DNA of 64,000 bases from Luteococcus sp038433155. Its GTDB lineage: Bacteria; Actinomycetota; Actinomycetes; Propionibacteriales; Propionibacteriaceae. A program made the translations under genes and the position numbers. The stretch lies in NCBI RefSeq assembly GCF_038433155.1, contig NZ_JBCDMW010000036.1, forward strand, positions 1 through 64,000, written 5' to 3'. The number at the start of each line of letters is the position of its first letter. The stretch's first letter is position 1. The notes beneath the pieces were generated by a model that made no database searches, was not told the DNA's origin, and was given only the letters and a program-made list of their open reading frames with translations. Below, in pieces: positions 35,678 to 44,036 of this stretch.

Positions 35678-37152
35678 CCAGCTCGTCCAAGGAACTCCGG
35701 GCGGCGCTGCACCTGCCGTACGCCCACGTCGACGACCTGTACATCGAGGGCGACTGGGTGAGCGCGCAGGGCACCGAGCGGATCGACGTGGTGGATCCCA
35801 CCACCGAGGAGATCTGGGCCTCGGTGCCCGAGGCCGACCGCGAGGACGTGGACCTGGCCGTCAGTGCGGCGGTGCGGGCCTTCCAGGAGGGTCCGTGGCC
35901 TCGGATGGCGCCGTCGGAACGGGCCGAGATCATCCGTCGGATGGCCGACGAGGTGCAGCAGCGCGCCGAGCTGATGGCGTGGACCAATACCCGGGAGAAC
36001 GGCAGCCCGCTGGCCGAGACCAATGGCGCCGCGGCCAACGCGGCCGGCATCCTGCGGCACTTTGCCGGCTATGCCGAGCTGCTGGAGCGCGAAGACGTGC
36101 GCCCCTTCCCTAATGGCTCGGCGGAGACCGTGGTGCGGCGGGACCCGATTGGGCCGTGCGCGCTGATCGCCCCGTGGAACTTCCCGATCAACCTGATGGT
36201 GATCAAGATGGCCCCAGCACTGCTGGCGGGCTGCACCATGGTGATCAAGCCGGCCGAATCCACTCCCCTGTCGATCCGCTTCGTCGTCGAGGCGGCGGAG
36301 GCGGCCGGGGTGCCCGCCGGGGTGATCAACCTGGTCACCGGCGCTGGGGCGACGGGCGACGCGCTCGTGCGCCACCCCGGCATCGCCAAGGTGGCCTTCA
36401 CCGGCTCCACCGGCGTGGGCCGCAAGATTGCCGCCGCCTGCGGCGAACTGCTGCGGCCGGTCACGCTGGAGTTGGGTGGCAAGTCCTCGGCTATCGTGTT
36501 GCCGGACGCCAATCTGGAGGACATGTCGTCGGTTCTGCTGCGCTCCTGTATGCGCAATGGCGGCCAGACCTGTTACATCTCCACCCGGATCCTGGCTCCC
36601 GCCGAGCGCTACGACGAGGTGGTGGAGATGGTGACCAGTACCGTGGCCGGCTGGGCTCAGGGCGACCCCCTCGAGCCGGGCATCGTGGTGGGGCCGTCGG
36701 CCACTCGCTCCCAGCGCGACGTGGTGCTGGGCTTCCTGAACTCCGCCCGTGACGAAGGCGCCCGGGTGACGACGGGTGGTGCGGCCCGTGATGGCACCGG
36801 CTTCTTCGTCCAGCCGACCGTGCTGGCCGACGTCACGCCCGAGATGCGGGTGGCGCGCGAGGAGATCTTCGGCCCGGTGATCACCATCCTGCGTTACGAA
36901 AACGTGAACGAGGCCATCCGGATTGCCAACTCGACGGGCTTCGGACTGGGCGGTTTGGTCTTCTCCGCAGACCAGCAGAAGGCGCAGGAGGTGGCGGAGC
37001 GGATGGACACCGGATCGGTGGGCCTGAACTTCTTCCAGTCCAACCACAACGCGCCCTTCGGCGGCCGGCACGATTCCGGCCTGGGCGTCGAGTACGGCAT
37101 CGAGGGCCTGCACGCCTACCTGAGCTTCAAGTCGATTCACCGTCTTGGTTGA
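35674..37152 (+). CDS. Aldehyde dehydrogenase, CreC-like
   Basis: A 492-residue ALDH. The general base is Glu266 in LELGGKSS and the catalytic nucleophile is Cys300 in NGGQTCYIST. APWNFPINLMVIKMAPAL and the FTGSTGVGRKIA cofactor loop are intact. In the cre scheme CreC oxidises the aldehyde of the phosphorylated intermediate to the carboxylate. It is the last gene of the P450 operon, and a strong hairpin follows at 37183. Confidence 0.85.
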   Translation: MTSSSKELRAALHLPYAHVDDLYIEGDWVSAQGTERIDVVDPTTEEIWASVPEADREDVDLAVSAAVRAFQEGPWPRMAPSERAEIIRRMADEVQQRAELMAWTNTRENGSPLAETNGAAANAAGILRHFAGYAELLEREDVRPFPNGSAETVVRRDPIGPCALIAPWNFPINLMVIKMAPALLAGCTMVIKPAESTPLSIRFVVEAAEAAGVPAGVINLVTGAGATGDALVRHPGIAKVAFTGSTGVGRKIAAACGELLRPVTLELGGKSSAIVLPDANLEDMSSVLLRSCMRNGGQTCYISTRILAPAERYDEVVEMVTSTVAGWAQGDPLEPGIVVGPSATRSQRDVVLGFLNSARDEGARVTTGGAARDGTGFFVQPTVLADVTPEMRVAREEIFGPVITILRYENVNEAIRIANSTGFGLGGLVFSADQQKAQEVAERMDTGSVGLNFFQSNHNAPFGGRHDSGLGVEYGIEGLHAYLSFKSIHRLG

Positions 37153-37182
37153 ACCCCGGGCGAATTCGCCTGACGAGGCGCA

Positions 37183-37217
37183 CCGTGCCCGGCACCCCCT
37201 GTGGGTACCGGGCACGG
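37183..37217. terminator. Terminator closing the cre-type operon
   Basis: CCGTGCCCGG at 37183-37192 pairs with CCGGGCACGG at 37208-37217, and the stem continues inward with ACCC/GGGT after one mismatch. It lies 31 bases after the aldehyde dehydrogenase stop and 47 bases past the stop of the convergent gene, so it can act on both strands. The following plus-strand sequence is moderately T-rich. Confidence 0.78.
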
Positions 37218-37263
37218 ATCAGTTCTCCCTCATCAGAAGGGGTAGCGTGTGATTTCCGACGGC

Positions 37264-38178
37264 TCAGGATGGTTCGGGCAGCGTCGACGACGTCCGCTGC
37301 CGCTGGATGATCCGGTCGGCCTCGGTGCGCCAGTCCTGACTGCGGGCGAAGCCCTCGGAGCCGCGCTGGCCGAAGACGCCTTCATCACCCAGATCAGCCA
37401 TCCACGCCTGGCGATGCGCCGTCGCGGTGGCCGAGAGCGGCTCCAGGCCGGCCTCGCGCACCGCGAGCGCAGCCTCGAACATCTCCTCCGAACGGCGACG
37501 CCCGTGCTCGATGGTGCGCTGGAAGAAGTAGGCCCCCTGCGCCTCCCAGTCGATCCCGGGGAAGGTCTCGGCCAGCGAAGCCAGCACCGCGTCCTCGACG
37601 CCGTGCGCCCGGGCGGCGGTGAAGCTCTCCACCACCATCGCCTCCAGCCCCTTGATCATCACCGACCGGCAGAGCTTGGTGGCCGACGCGACGCCGAGCC
37701 GCTCGTCGTGGAAACGAGCACCGGACAGGCCCAGCCCATGCAGCACCGGTTCAAGATCCCGCGCATCCGGGCCGCCCAGCAGCAGCGGAACCGCGCTGCG
37801 GTAGGGCGGCACCGAGGTCATCACGGCGCCCTCCACGTACCGGCCGCCGGCCTCGCCCACCGCTGAGGAGGCCTCCTTCTTGGTGCCCGGCGAGGCGGAG
37901 TTGAAGTCCAGGTAGAAGGAGCCGCGGCGCAGGCCGGGAGCGGTGGCGCTAGCCGCGGCCCCAGTCTGGCTGGCAGTGACGGCGCAGATCACGACGTCGG
38001 CCCGCTCGGCCACGGCGGCGTGCGTAGCGGCCCAGACCACGCCCAGCCGCTCGGCATGCTCCCGCAGCGTCGGGTCCTCGTGCTTGAGGTCGTGGGCAGC
38101 CACCGCAACGCCCCGCTCGCGCAGGTCCTCGGCCAGGATCCGGCCCACCTCGCCATAGCCAATCAGTCCGACATTCAC
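37264..38178 (-). CDS. 6-phosphogluconate-dehydrogenase-like NAD(P) oxidoreductase
   Basis: A 304-residue protein from GTG 38178, which follows GGGGAG at a good distance. The N-terminal Rossmann domain has VGLIGYGEVGRIL; the C-terminal half (KLCRSVMIKGLEAMVVES onward) matches the all-helical DUF1932-type domain. Members of this beta-hydroxyacid-dehydrogenase relative oxidise or reduce hydroxy acids. It is the last gene of a four-gene unit with a YciI-like protein, an FAD oxidoreductase and an SDR, so it probably handles a ring or ring-opened hydroxy acid. The substrate is not readable. Confidence 0.72.
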   Translation of the reverse strand: MNVGLIGYGEVGRILAEDLRERGVAVAAHDLKHEDPTLREHAERLGVVWAATHAAVAERADVVICAVTASQTGAAASATAPGLRRGSFYLDFNSASPGTKKEASSAVGEAGGRYVEGAVMTSVPPYRSAVPLLLGGPDARDLEPVLHGLGLSGARFHDERLGVASATKLCRSVMIKGLEAMVVESFTAARAHGVEDAVLASLAETFPGIDWEAQGAYFFQRTIEHGRRRSEEMFEAALAVREAGLEPLSATATAHRQAWMADLGDEGVFGQRGSEGFARSQDWRTEADRIIQRQRTSSTLPEPS

Positions 38179-38247
38179 GGTGACTCCCCTCGTCGCGGTC
38201 TTCACCTGCGACGCTAACCAAGACGGCCCCGCCTGTCGCCCCCGCGT

Positions 38248-38544
38248 TCAGCCCTTGACCTGCTCCACCAGTTCCCCGGACATCGGGATGAACTCGGTGA
38301 TCCACCGCTCGGCAACGAAACCCCCGCTGTGGAAGGGGTCGGCATCGCTCAGCGCCGCCACCTCGTCGGGGCTTCCCGCCCGGAGCACGAACACGGCGCC
38401 GGGAGTCTCGTCGGGGCCGTAGGCACCGGCCACCACATTGACACGGCGCTCCACCAGCTCACGCATGTAGGCCTTGTGTTCCTCCAGCACCACCATTCGG
38501 TCGCCATCGCCGTAGGTGTACTGCAGAAGGTAGGTCTTGCTCAT
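38248..38544 (-). CDS. YciI-like protein
   Basis: A 98-residue protein with the YciI ferredoxin-like fold (MSKTYLLQYTYGDGDRMVVL, then LRAGSPDEVAALSDADPFHS, ending FIPMSGELVEQVKG). The conserved His of the family is in EEHKAYM, and the DPF motif is present. YciI domains occur with dehalogenases and muconolactone-isomerase-like enzymes and may catalyse small isomerisations. Its ATG overlaps the FAD gene stop as ATGA, so it is coupled to it. Confidence 0.75.
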   Translation of the reverse strand: MSKTYLLQYTYGDGDRMVVLEEHKAYMRELVERRVNVVAGAYGPDETPGAVFVLRAGSPDEVAALSDADPFHSGGFVAERWITEFIPMSGELVEQVKG

Positions 38545-40076
38545 TGGTCTTCTCCTTGGGTCGATTGGTCTTCGTGCTGACGTGGTTGGTGGGCGGCGGA
38601 CCGGCCCGCGAGCCGACCCGAGGTGAAGGCCCACCCAAGATGGTGTCCGTGCCCGAACAGGGCGAGCCCGCCCTGCCCGGCATTGCCGGCCGCGAACAGC
38701 CCGGGGATGGCCTGATGGGAAGCATCGAGCACGGCCAGGTCACGATTGACTGCCAACCCCCCATTGGTCTGGATCAGGAAGGCATGGAGCGGGCCGAGTG
38801 CAAACCACGGCCCCCGCCCCAGCTCGGGCCCCCCACGGGCCCGCTTTCGTTCGTTGCCCTCCTCCACGGCCTGGGCAACGGCCTGCGGCGGCAGCCCCAG
38901 GCTGGTGGCAAGGCCGTCAAGTGTCGGGGCCTCGGTGTACACATCGCGCCGGGCCCGCTTGAAGTCGCTCATGTAGGCATGCGCGACGCCGGGAGCGGTG
39001 GCGACGTGGTTGGGAGCAGCGTCGTAGCGCTGGTACAGGGTGGCATCGCCGATCAGGAAGCCACCCTGTCCCCCCAGGGCAGCCACGCTCAGGTTGATGT
39101 TCTCCTCCGTCTCGCTGCGCAGCCGTCCCGCACGGTCCACCAGGATCGCGCCGTCGGTGAACATCGACTCCCGGGGTGAGAGGAAGGTGGTGACGAAGCC
39201 CATCATCAGGGACCGCACCAAGCGGTTGGGCAGGTTGGCCAACGACCAGCGCACCACCCCGGTGAAGGTACGAACCGGGGGAACCTTCTGCACCAGTCCA
39301 TAGAGCCCTTCGGAGGCGGGCGGCGAGAGTCGCATGCTGGGCACGTCGAACAGGTCCGCATTCAGCACGGTCGCACCCACCGCCTCCGCCATCCGCTGGC
39401 CGTCGCCATTGGCCAACGGATTCACGGGCTGGAAGCCAGCGACTCGCGGGCTGATCCGTTCCGTCTTCATCTGCTCGCTGGCCGAGAAGTCACCGGAGGC
39501 AATGACCACGGCGCGCTCCGCCCGGTACTCACGACCGCTGGCCCGGACCCCGACGATTCGCCCGTGGTCGCTCAGCAGGGCTTCGACGGGGGTGCCCAGC
39601 AGCACCTGCACCCCCACCGAGCGAGCCCGTCGTGCCAGGTGATGAATGTAGGCACGGGAACCCGGCAGAATGTTGTGCAGGCGCGGCACGCTGTGCGGTG
39701 GTTCCCCCACCGGCCCGTAGAACTCCATCCCCATACCGCGAAGCCAGGCCAGCGTGGCGGTGACATTGTGGATCAGCAGTTCCACCAGTTCCGGATCCTC
39801 CTGTTCGGCAAGTGCACCGGACAGTTTCCGATAGTCGCGCAGATGCTCCTCCGGAGAGTCCTGGATTCCCTGCTGGCGCTGGTCCGGGGTGCAACTGGCC
39901 GCGATGGATCCGACGCTGCGTCCCGTGCTGCCCCGCAACTCCTCGCCTGTCTCCAGCACCAGCACCGAGGCGCCCTGCTCAGCGGCCTCGATGGCTGCCG
40001 CCAGCCCAGATCCGCCGCCGCCGATCACCAGGACGTCCGCCGTGGTGGCCGTCACGCCCTTGTCGTGCTTTCGCAT
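38541..40076 (-). CDS. FAD-dependent oxidoreductase, fumarate-reductase-like
   Basis: A 511-residue protein of the FAD_binding_2 family. The dinucleotide motif is VLVIGGGGSGLAAAIEAAEQ, and the C-terminal FAD contact is IPGLFAAGNAGQGGLALFGH. Unlike the other three large FAD proteins in this island, its C terminus lacks the NPxLAPLxKAPxYA-type block and ends with GHGHHLGWAFTSGRLAGRS, so it is a separate subgroup. A hydride-transfer step on a cyclic acid is likely. It follows the SDR gene by 12 bases. Confidence 0.78.
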   Translation of the reverse strand: MRKHDKGVTATTADVLVIGGGGSGLAAAIEAAEQGASVLVLETGEELRGSTGRSVGSIAASCTPDQRQQGIQDSPEEHLRDYRKLSGALAEQEDPELVELLIHNVTATLAWLRGMGMEFYGPVGEPPHSVPRLHNILPGSRAYIHHLARRARSVGVQVLLGTPVEALLSDHGRIVGVRASGREYRAERAVVIASGDFSASEQMKTERISPRVAGFQPVNPLANGDGQRMAEAVGATVLNADLFDVPSMRLSPPASEGLYGLVQKVPPVRTFTGVVRWSLANLPNRLVRSLMMGFVTTFLSPRESMFTDGAILVDRAGRLRSETEENINLSVAALGGQGGFLIGDATLYQRYDAAPNHVATAPGVAHAYMSDFKRARRDVYTEAPTLDGLATSLGLPPQAVAQAVEEGNERKRARGGPELGRGPWFALGPLHAFLIQTNGGLAVNRDLAVLDASHQAIPGLFAAGNAGQGGLALFGHGHHLGWAFTSGRLAGRSAAHQPRQHEDQSTQGEDQ

Positions 40077-40088
40077 CCGTCGAGCTCC

Positions 40089-40871
40089 TCAGTAGCCGGG
40101 CCTGGGCAGGAAGGACATCAATGCCTGTCCCAAGCCGCCATCCACGATGATGTCCTGCCCGGTGACATAGGACGCGCGCGCCGACAGCAGGTACAGCACG
40201 GCGTCGGCCATGTCCTGTGGGCCCGCGATTCGCCGCAGCGGTACCGAGGCCTCTCGCTTCTCCAACACCCCGGGAGCCTGGTAGAAGGCTTCGCTCATCG
40301 GGGTACGGACCAGCCCAGGGCTGACCGTGTTGGAGCGCACACCTCGGGGGCCGAGCTCGAAGGCGAGGTCTCGGCTGAGCATCTTCACCGCCGCCTTGGA
40401 GGTGCTGTAGGCCCCCGAAGTCGGTTGCGGGTTGCTGCCCGAGATCGACGCGATGTGAACCAGCGCGGCCCCCTCGGCCAGGTGCGGCAGGGCCGCCTGA
40501 GCAGCAATCAGGCAGCCGGTCACGTTCACCCGCATCACGAGTTCCCAGTCGGCGGTGTCCAGCTCGGCCAGGCTTCCGGCGCGCATCACTCCCGCCGCGT
40601 TCACCAGCCCGTGCAAGGATCCGTGGTCTTCGACCACCTGGGCGAAGACCCGTCGACAGGCGTCGGCATCGGTCACGTCCACGGCGTGCGCGCTCCCGGC
40701 CGCCCCCGCCGCGGCCACCAATGCCGCGGTCTGGGTGGCGGCCTCGCCATTGGCGTCGACGGCGACGGGCACCGCCCCGACCGAGGCCAGCTCCAGACAG
40801 ACCTGCCGACCGATCCCACTGCCACCACCGGTGATCACCACTACTCTTCCCTGCAGACCCAACCAGTCCAT
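40089..40871 (-). CDS. Short-chain dehydrogenase/reductase
   Basis: A 260-residue classical SDR: TGGGSGIG at residues 14-21, NAAG in LVNAAGVM, catalytic Ser in IASISGSNP and YSTSK. ATG 40871 follows AAAGGAGCG. It is the first gene of the minus-strand unit SDR - FAD oxidoreductase - YciI - 6PGDH-like, which suggests oxidation of a ring hydroxyl to a ketone ahead of flavin-dependent dehydrogenation. A palindromic operator is centred 82 bases upstream. Confidence 0.85.
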   Translation of the reverse strand: MDWLGLQGRVVVITGGGSGIGRQVCLELASVGAVPVAVDANGEAATQTAALVAAAGAAGSAHAVDVTDADACRRVFAQVVEDHGSLHGLVNAAGVMRAGSLAELDTADWELVMRVNVTGCLIAAQAALPHLAEGAALVHIASISGSNPQPTSGAYSTSKAAVKMLSRDLAFELGPRGVRSNTVSPGLVRTPMSEAFYQAPGVLEKREASVPLRRIAGPQDMADAVLYLLSARASYVTGQDIIVDGGLGQALMSFLPRPGY

Positions 40872-40944
40872 GCCGACGCTCCTTTGCTGTGCCCCAACCA
40901 GTGCGACGACGGTAGGTGGCTCCCACCCCAACGAGACAGGCCAG

Positions 40945-40961
40945 TTCCCGATGATCGGGAA
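40945..40961. promoter_or_regulatory. Perfect palindrome upstream of the SDR-FAD operon
   Basis: TTCCCGATGATCGGGAA, 8-bp arms around one base. It agrees at 15 of 17 positions with TTCCCGATGAACGGGAT at 52902, which precedes the FAD-IclR unit at nearly the same distance from the start codon. It probably binds the IclR protein encoded at 50338. Confidence 0.7.
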
Positions 40962-41019
40962 TCGTCACGTCTACGCGGTCGCGCCATTCCCGCTTTCAGC
41001 CGAGTGGCAAGATGCAGCC

Positions 41020-41673
41020 ATGGACCAGAGAGCCGACCTGCCACCCTCCGCCGATACCCCGTGGCGGCCATGGACTCCGCGCCAGGCCGCGGAGCGTCTT
41101 GCCGGATGCCAAGCCCGCTGGTGGGTGAGCGGCGGTTCTGCGTTGGATCTTCACCTGCACCAGGAGTCCGATCGCCAGGATCTTGACCTGAGTACCGCCG
41201 CTGGCGACCTACGGCCGCTGTGCGTCTCCCTGCCCGATGGGGTGACCGTCTGGGCTGATCTGGACGGGGCCCTTCTGCCGCTGGCCGACGTGCCTGACGA
41301 CGCCGACCTGCAGCGAGCCCTGTGGCACGAGAACGGCGCCTGGGTGGCCGAGCTGCATGTGGAGGATGGAGCCCCGAAGGCCTGGCTGTATCGGCGAGAT
41401 CCGCGCCTGCAGATGCCATGGGACAAGGCGATAATCGACATCGACGGGATCCCCACCGGAGCGCCCGAGGTGCAGTTGCTGTGGAAGGCGTTGCGCCCCA
41501 ATCCCCACGACGACGCGGATCTGGCAGCCGTCCTGCCCACACTCACGGATCGTCAACGCTCCTGGTTGGAGACGGCGTTGCTGCGAATACACCCGCATTC
41601 CAGCTGGGCGATCCACATGCGCAGCCCCTTCGCCCCGGCCAAGGCGAGCTGGAACCGACCGGCCGCCCGGTAG
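41020..41673 (+). CDS. Nucleotidyltransferase-like protein
   Basis: A 217-residue protein resembling the aminoglycoside-adenylyltransferase type of nucleotidyltransferase: ARWWVSGGSALDLHLHQESD with the acidic pair in RQDLDLS, the usual metal-binding arrangement. A later motif, DIDGIPTGAPEVQLLWKALR, fits the same group (compare PEVALLYKA). The target is unknown; many such chromosomal proteins do not give drug resistance. It lies between the divergent SDR promoter and a LysR gene 4 bases downstream, with which it is probably co-transcribed. It looks out of place in a catabolic island. Confidence 0.7.
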   Translation: MDQRADLPPSADTPWRPWTPRQAAERLAGCQARWWVSGGSALDLHLHQESDRQDLDLSTAAGDLRPLCVSLPDGVTVWADLDGALLPLADVPDDADLQRALWHENGAWVAELHVEDGAPKAWLYRRDPRLQMPWDKAIIDIDGIPTGAPEVQLLWKALRPNPHDDADLAAVLPTLTDRQRSWLETALLRIHPHSSWAIHMRSPFAPAKASWNRPAAR

Positions 41674-41677
41674 GCCA

Positions 41678-42604
41678 ATGGACCAGCGAGAACTGGAAGC
41701 CTTCGTGGTCGTCGCGGAGGAACTGCACTTCGGGCGGGCGGCCGATCGGCTGCACCAGTCAGCCTCACCGCTGAGTCAGACGATCCGCAAGCTGGAGAAG
41801 GAGCTGGATGTCCGACTCTTCGAGCGCACCACCCGCACGGTCACCCTCACCGCCAGTGGCCGTGCCTTCCTGCCGCATGCCCGGGCGATCCTGAACCAGA
41901 TGGAGGACTCGCGAGCTGCTGCACGCCAGGCCGTGCCGGGCACTTACGGTTCGGTCACCCTGGCCTTTGCAGGTGCGGTCAACCACCGGACCTTGCCGAT
42001 CCTGGCCCAAGCAGTTCGTCACCGCTATCCGGACATCAAGTTGCATCTGGCCGGCGGCTACATGACAGTGGGTGCCCTGCAACAGCTGCGCCGGGGAGCG
42101 GCCGACATCGCCTTCGTCGGGCTCCCCGTCAACGAGGACGGCATCACGGTGATGACCGTGATGGAGGAGCCGTTGGGGGTGGTCATGCCCCAGGGCCACC
42201 GCCTGTTGACGGCCCACCCCGACGTCATCCCCCTACGCGCACTGCGCGACGAGGCCTTCATCATGGCCCGTTGGGACTCCGGCTCCTCCGTCCGCGACGC
42301 CACCCTGCAGGCCTGCCAGCAGGCGGGTTTTCGCCCCCGGGTGGTGCAGGAGGCAAACGACACCCAAGTGGTGCTGGCCCTGTGCGCCGCGGGGGTCGGC
42401 GTGGCCTTGCTTCCCAGCGCCATGAGCGAGCTGCTGCCCTACGGCGTCGACTACCGCCCCATCGAAGAGGTGATCCTGCTGGGCAGCGCCCTGGCCTGGG
42501 CCCCCGACCGACTGAGCCCCGCTGCCCGCACCGTCACCGAGCTCGCCAAGGAGCTCTTCGACGAAGATTACGTTGAAATGCGACATACTGAGAGAGAAAT
42601 TTAG
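41678..42604 (+). CDS. LysR-family transcriptional regulator
   Basis: A 308-residue LTTR. Residues 1-60 are the helix-turn-helix (MDQRELEAFVVVAEELHFGR, PLSQTIRKLEKELDVRLFER), followed by the two-part effector-binding domain (GSVTLAFAGAVNHRTLPILA onward). It lies 79 bases upstream of the MHS-transporter operon in the same direction and is the likely activator of that operon, probably responding to a cyclic or aromatic acid. Confidence 0.88.
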   Translation: MDQRELEAFVVVAEELHFGRAADRLHQSASPLSQTIRKLEKELDVRLFERTTRTVTLTASGRAFLPHARAILNQMEDSRAAARQAVPGTYGSVTLAFAGAVNHRTLPILAQAVRHRYPDIKLHLAGGYMTVGALQQLRRGAADIAFVGLPVNEDGITVMTVMEEPLGVVMPQGHRLLTAHPDVIPLRALRDEAFIMARWDSGSSVRDATLQACQQAGFRPRVVQEANDTQVVLALCAAGVGVALLPSAMSELLPYGVDYRPIEEVILLGSALAWAPDRLSPAARTVTELAKELFDEDYVEMRHTEREI

Positions 42605-42683
42605 AGCTGGACTTGGGGTAATCCTCGATCGAACAATGGCTGGGTCAGCAACCCAAAGGACATTCAACGAGGAACGAGTCCCC

Positions 42684-44036
42684 ATGACCCACGCAGCAAT
42701 CCACCCGGCCGCCCCAGAGGCGACCATCACCCCGATGGCCCGCAAGGCCGCGGTCGCGAGCTTCCTTGGCGGAACACTCGAGTACTACGACTTCTTCATC
42801 TACGCGACGGCCGCTTCCCTGGTCTTCAGCAAGATCTTCTTCCCGGCCGGGAACCCTGCCGTGGCCACGGTCGCCTCGCTGGCCACCTTCGGCGTCGCCT
42901 ACATCGCCCGCCCGATCGGCGCGCTGGTGCTGGGCCACTTCGGGGACAAGATCGGCCGCAAGAACATGTTGGTGGTCTGCCTGCTCCTGATGGGTTTCGG
43001 CACCATCGCCATCGGCTTCATCCCCAGCTACGCCTGGTTCGAGCAGCACACCGGGCACGGCTGGCTGGCGCCGACCATCCTGGTGCTCTGCCGCCTGGTG
43101 CAGGGCTTCTCCGCCGGCGGCGAGACCGCAGGTGCCTCGACGCTCACCATCGAGCATGCCCCCGCCCACCGTCGGGCGTTCCTAGGCTCCTGGACCATGA
43201 ACGGGATCGCCTTCGGTTTCATCCTCGCCTCTTTGGTCTTCATCCCGGTCGCGGCGATGCCGGACGAACAGCTGTTGCACTGGGGCTGGCGAATTCCCTT
43301 CCTCAGCTCGGTTCTGGTCCTGGTGGTGGCCTTCTTCGTGCGACGCACCCTGGAGGAGCCGGAGATCTTCGAGGAGGACGTCCGCGAGGAGACGGACCAC
43401 GTCCTTCCCGTGCTGGGTGCCTTCCGCGACCACTGGCGCGACATCCTGCGGCTGACCGCCTGCGGCCTGTTCACCACCACCAACACGATGATGCAGGTCT
43501 TCGGCTTGGCCTATGGTTCGCAGGTGGCAGGCATCAACCGCACCACCATGCTGTGGATCGCCATTGCCTCGAATGTGGTGGCGCTCTTCGGCCAGACCTT
43601 CGCCGCCCTGGCCGCCGACCGCTGGGGTCGACGACCGATCTTCATCATTGGCGCCTTGGGCATCATCCCGATGATCTGGCTCTACTTCATGAGCATCTCC
43701 ACCGGGAACATCCCGCTTGTCTTCCTGGCCGGTGTGGTGATGGTGGGCATCTTCTACTCGATGCCGAACGGCATCTACCCGGCCTTCTTCACCGAGATGT
43801 TCTCCACCAAGGTGCGCTACACCGGCATGGCCGTCGGCCTGCAGTTTGCGCTGGTGGTCAGCGGCTTCGCACCGTCGCTGGCGTCCAGCCTGGTGGGCAA
43901 TGACAAGACCCACTGGCAGCCCGCAGCCTGGATCGTCACCGTGGTCTGTCTGATCGCCGCCATCGGCGCCTTCACCGCCCGTGAGACCTACCGGACGCCC
44001 ACCGAGCACCTCGGCAAGCACCAGAAGGCCGCCTGA
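42684..44036 (+). CDS. MHS-family (shikimate-type) MFS symporter
   Basis: A 450-residue transporter with 12 membrane segments. The start ASFLGGTLEYYDFFIYATAA and the loop motif GHFGDKIGRKNMLVVCLLLM identify the metabolite:H+ symporter family, which includes ShiA. RLVQGFSAGGETAGASTL is another hallmark. GAGGAAC precedes ATG 42684. As first gene of a six-gene coupled operon ending in a shikimate-dehydrogenase homologue, it probably imports shikimate, quinate or a related alicyclic acid. Confidence 0.87.
   Translation: MTHAAIHPAAPEATITPMARKAAVASFLGGTLEYYDFFIYATAASLVFSKIFFPAGNPAVATVASLATFGVAYIARPIGALVLGHFGDKIGRKNMLVVCLLLMGFGTIAIGFIPSYAWFEQHTGHGWLAPTILVLCRLVQGFSAGGETAGASTLTIEHAPAHRRAFLGSWTMNGIAFGFILASLVFIPVAAMPDEQLLHWGWRIPFLSSVLVLVVAFFVRRTLEEPEIFEEDVREETDHVLPVLGAFRDHWRDILRLTACGLFTTTNTMMQVFGLAYGSQVAGINRTTMLWIAIASNVVALFGQTFAALAADRWGRRPIFIIGALGIIPMIWLYFMSISTGNIPLVFLAGVVMVGIFYSMPNGIYPAFFTEMFSTKVRYTGMAVGLQFALVVSGFAPSLASSLVGNDKTHWQPAAWIVTVVCLIAAIGAFTARETYRTPTEHLGKHQKAA

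Noticed and set aside
41020..41673. Aminoglycoside resistance gene
   Set aside because: Only the general nucleotidyltransferase pattern is visible, and chromosomal relatives usually do not give resistance.
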